Assembly: GCA_017632695.1 (NCBI GenBank)
Contig: JAGBQS010000177.1
Coordinates: 1 to 14,129, forward strand
Source: Bacteroidales bacterium
Lineage (GTDB): Bacteria; Bacteroidota; Bacteroidia; Bacteroidales; UBA3663
Direction: 5' to 3'
DNA length: 14,129 nucleotides
Shown: positions 12,911-14,129 of the stretch, piece by piece
Layout: each line of letters opens with the position of its first letter
Position numbering within the stretch: position 1 is the stretch's first letter
Position numbers and translations under genes: made by a program
Notes under the pieces: generated by a model
What the model saw: only the letters and a program-made list of their open reading frames with translations
Database searches by the model: none
What the model was told of the DNA's origin: nothing

Positions 12911-14129
12911 ATGAAGGCATTAAACAAACTTACAGCTCCAAAGAGCGTTGCTCCCGAAAAGATCATTCAGTTCGGCGAGGGTAATTTTTTGCGTGCATTT
13001 GTTGATTGGATCATCTGGAACATGAACAAGAAGACCAGCTTCAATGCAAGTGTAGTTGTCGTACAGCCCATTGAGCGCGGTATGGTTGAATGGCTGAACG
13101 GCCAGGACTGCCTGTACCACGTAAACCTGCAGGGCCGTCAGGACGGCAAGCCGGTTGACCAGCTGGATCGCATCGACGTCATCAGCCGCGCCCTGAATCC
13201 TTACACCCAGAATCAGGCATTCATGGCTTTGGCCGATCAGCCTGACATCCGTTTCGTTATCTCGAACACCACCGAAGCCGGTATCACATTCGATCCCAAC
13301 TGCAAGTTCAGCGACAAACCGGCAAGCAGCTATCCAGGCAAGCTGACCCAGTTGCTGTACCGTCGTTTCCAGACCTTTAACGGCGATCCCAAGAAGGGTC
13401 TCATCCTGATGCCTTGCGAGCTGATTTTCCTGAACGGTCATCACCTGAAGGAGTGCATCGAGCAGTACATCGAGCTCTGGAAGGACGACTTCGGCAAAGA
13501 TTACGAGAAGTTCAAGAACTGGTTCCTTAAATATAATTATGTATGCGCAACCCTCGTTGACCGCATCGTACCAGGCTTCCCACGCAAGGATATCGTCAAG
13601 CTGCAGAAGCGTGCCGGCTACGAAGACAACCTGATGGTTCAGGCCGAGATTTTCCACCTCTGGGTAATCGAGAAGCCAACGAACATGTCGATCAGCGCCC
13701 TCCGCAAGGAGTTCCCTGCCGATCAGGCCGGACTGCACGTACTCATCGCCGAAAGCGAGAAGCCATACCACGAGCGTAAGGTAACCCTGCTGAACGGTCC
13801 TCACACCGTGCTCAGCCCTGTGGCTTATCTGAGCGGCATAAATATTGTTCGCGATGCCTGCCACCATCCTGTTATCGGCAAGTACATCAAGAAGGTACAG
13901 TTCGACGAGCTGATGCAGACCCTGAACCTCCCGATGGCCGAACTGGAGAAGTTCGGTGCCGACGTTCTGGAGCGCTTCGACAACCCATACGTCGATCATC
14001 AGGTTACCAGCATCATGCTGAACAGCTTCCCGAAGTTCGAGACCCGCGACCTGCCTGGTCTGAAGATCTATCTGGAGCGCAAGGGCGAGCTGCCTAAGGG
14101 CCTCGTGCTCGGTTTGGCTGCCATCATCA
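12911..14129 (+). CDS. uxaB: Tagaturonate reductase / altronate oxidoreductase (3' end off window)
   Basis: An uninterrupted reading frame of 406 codons from ATG at 12911 runs off the window; E. coli UxaB is 483 aa, so roughly the last sixth is missing. It is an NAD-dependent enzyme of the polyol-specific long-chain (mannitol) dehydrogenase family and reduces D-tagaturonate to D-altronate. Visible marks are the dinucleotide-binding start IIQFGEGNFLRAF at residues 18-30, ISNTTEAGI at 117-125, and the catalytic pattern K290-x4-N295-x2-H298 in KVTLLNGPH. The very similar UxuB (fructuronate reductase) is possible from family alone. The GEGNFLRAF and NTTEAGI stretches and the neighbouring uxaC favour UxaB. 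It is divergent from uxaC, with its own promoter at 12784-12815 and an AT-rich leader of about 90 bases. Altronate dehydratase (uxaA) would be expected downstream. Confidence 0.92.
   Translation, partial: MKALNKLTAPKSVAPEKIIQFGEGNFLRAFVDWIIWNMNKKTSFNASVVVVQPIERGMVEWLNGQDCLYHVNLQGRQDGKPVDQLDRIDVISRALNPYTQNQAFMALADQPDIRFVISNTTEAGITFDPNCKFSDKPASSYPGKLTQLLYRRFQTFNGDPKKGLILMPCELIFLNGHHLKECIEQYIELWKDDFGKDYEKFKNWFLKYNYVCATLVDRIVPGFPRKDIVKLQKRAGYEDNLMVQAEIFHLWVIEKPTNMSISALRKEFPADQAGLHVLIAESEKPYHERKVTLLNGPHTVLSPVAYLSGINIVRDACHHPVIGKYIKKVQFDELMQTLNLPMAELEKFGADVLERFDNPYVDHQVTSIMLNSFPKFETRDLPGLKIYLERKGELPKGLVLGLAAII

Noticed and set aside
12920..13999. 359-codon open frame on the minus strand
   Set aside because: It is antisense to uxaB; the plus strand carries the dehydrogenase motifs and a consensus promoter.
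1..14129. tRNA, rRNA or known riboswitch genes
   Set aside because: No cloverleaf, rRNA-like or recognised riboswitch sequence was seen in any intergenic gap on either strand.

Overview
The window looks like a chromosomal piece of a Bacteroidales bacterium (Bacteroides/Prevotella-like). The basis is the promoter style: the Bacteroidota pair TTTG, 19-21 bases, TAnnTTTG (or one mismatch) can be read in front of five transcription units. Starts lack Shine-Dalgarno sequences and sit in A/T-rich leaders, and the gene families fit. Species cannot be fixed from this sequence alone. Most genes look moderately GC-rich, while the stretch from about 4.7 to 7.1 kb is visibly AT-richer.

Layout, left to right. 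(1) 1-1492, minus strand: a protein cut by the window edge, with a PIN-like nuclease domain carrying all four expected acidic residues and a long glutamine-rich coiled-coil tail. Back-to-back promoters separate it from (2) a plus-strand pair at 1656-3577: a BASS-family (bile acid:sodium symporter-like) transporter overlapping gluQ (glutamyl-Q tRNA(Asp) synthetase) by four bases. (3) A YitT-family membrane protein at 3710-4711. (4) A minus-strand two-gene accessory unit at 4788-6917 of unknown function: a 465-aa protein with a possible PUA/EVE-like C-terminal part, then a 235-aa protein with an ankyrin-like repeat. (5) A gene-free stretch at 6918-7597 holding a 314-bp element bounded by perfect 14-bp inverted repeats, each opening onto degenerate ATGGGACG-type repeats. 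(6) The hexuronate catabolic locus at 7598-14129: minus strand uxaC, a KDG kinase gene, a KDPG aldolase gene and an ExuT-like transporter gene; divergently on the plus strand uxaB, cut by the window end.

How the genes work together: the MFS transporter should import glucuronate/galacturonate. UxaC isomerises these to fructuronate/tagaturonate, and UxaB reduces tagaturonate to altronate. An altronate dehydratase (UxaA), not in the window, would make 2-keto-3-deoxygluconate. The kinase phosphorylates it and the aldolase splits KDPG to pyruvate and glyceraldehyde-3-phosphate. The two arms are driven by divergent promoters whose TTTG elements form the two ends of one A9-GCGG-T8 near-palindrome. 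Hairpins lie between uxaC and the kinase gene, between the aldolase and transporter genes, and after the transporter gene, suggesting graded expression.

The parts least explained by known biology are the PIN/Q-rich protein, the two-gene accessory unit, the inverted-repeat element, and the shared-palindrome promoter region with a terminator-like hairpin at the start of the uxaB leader.
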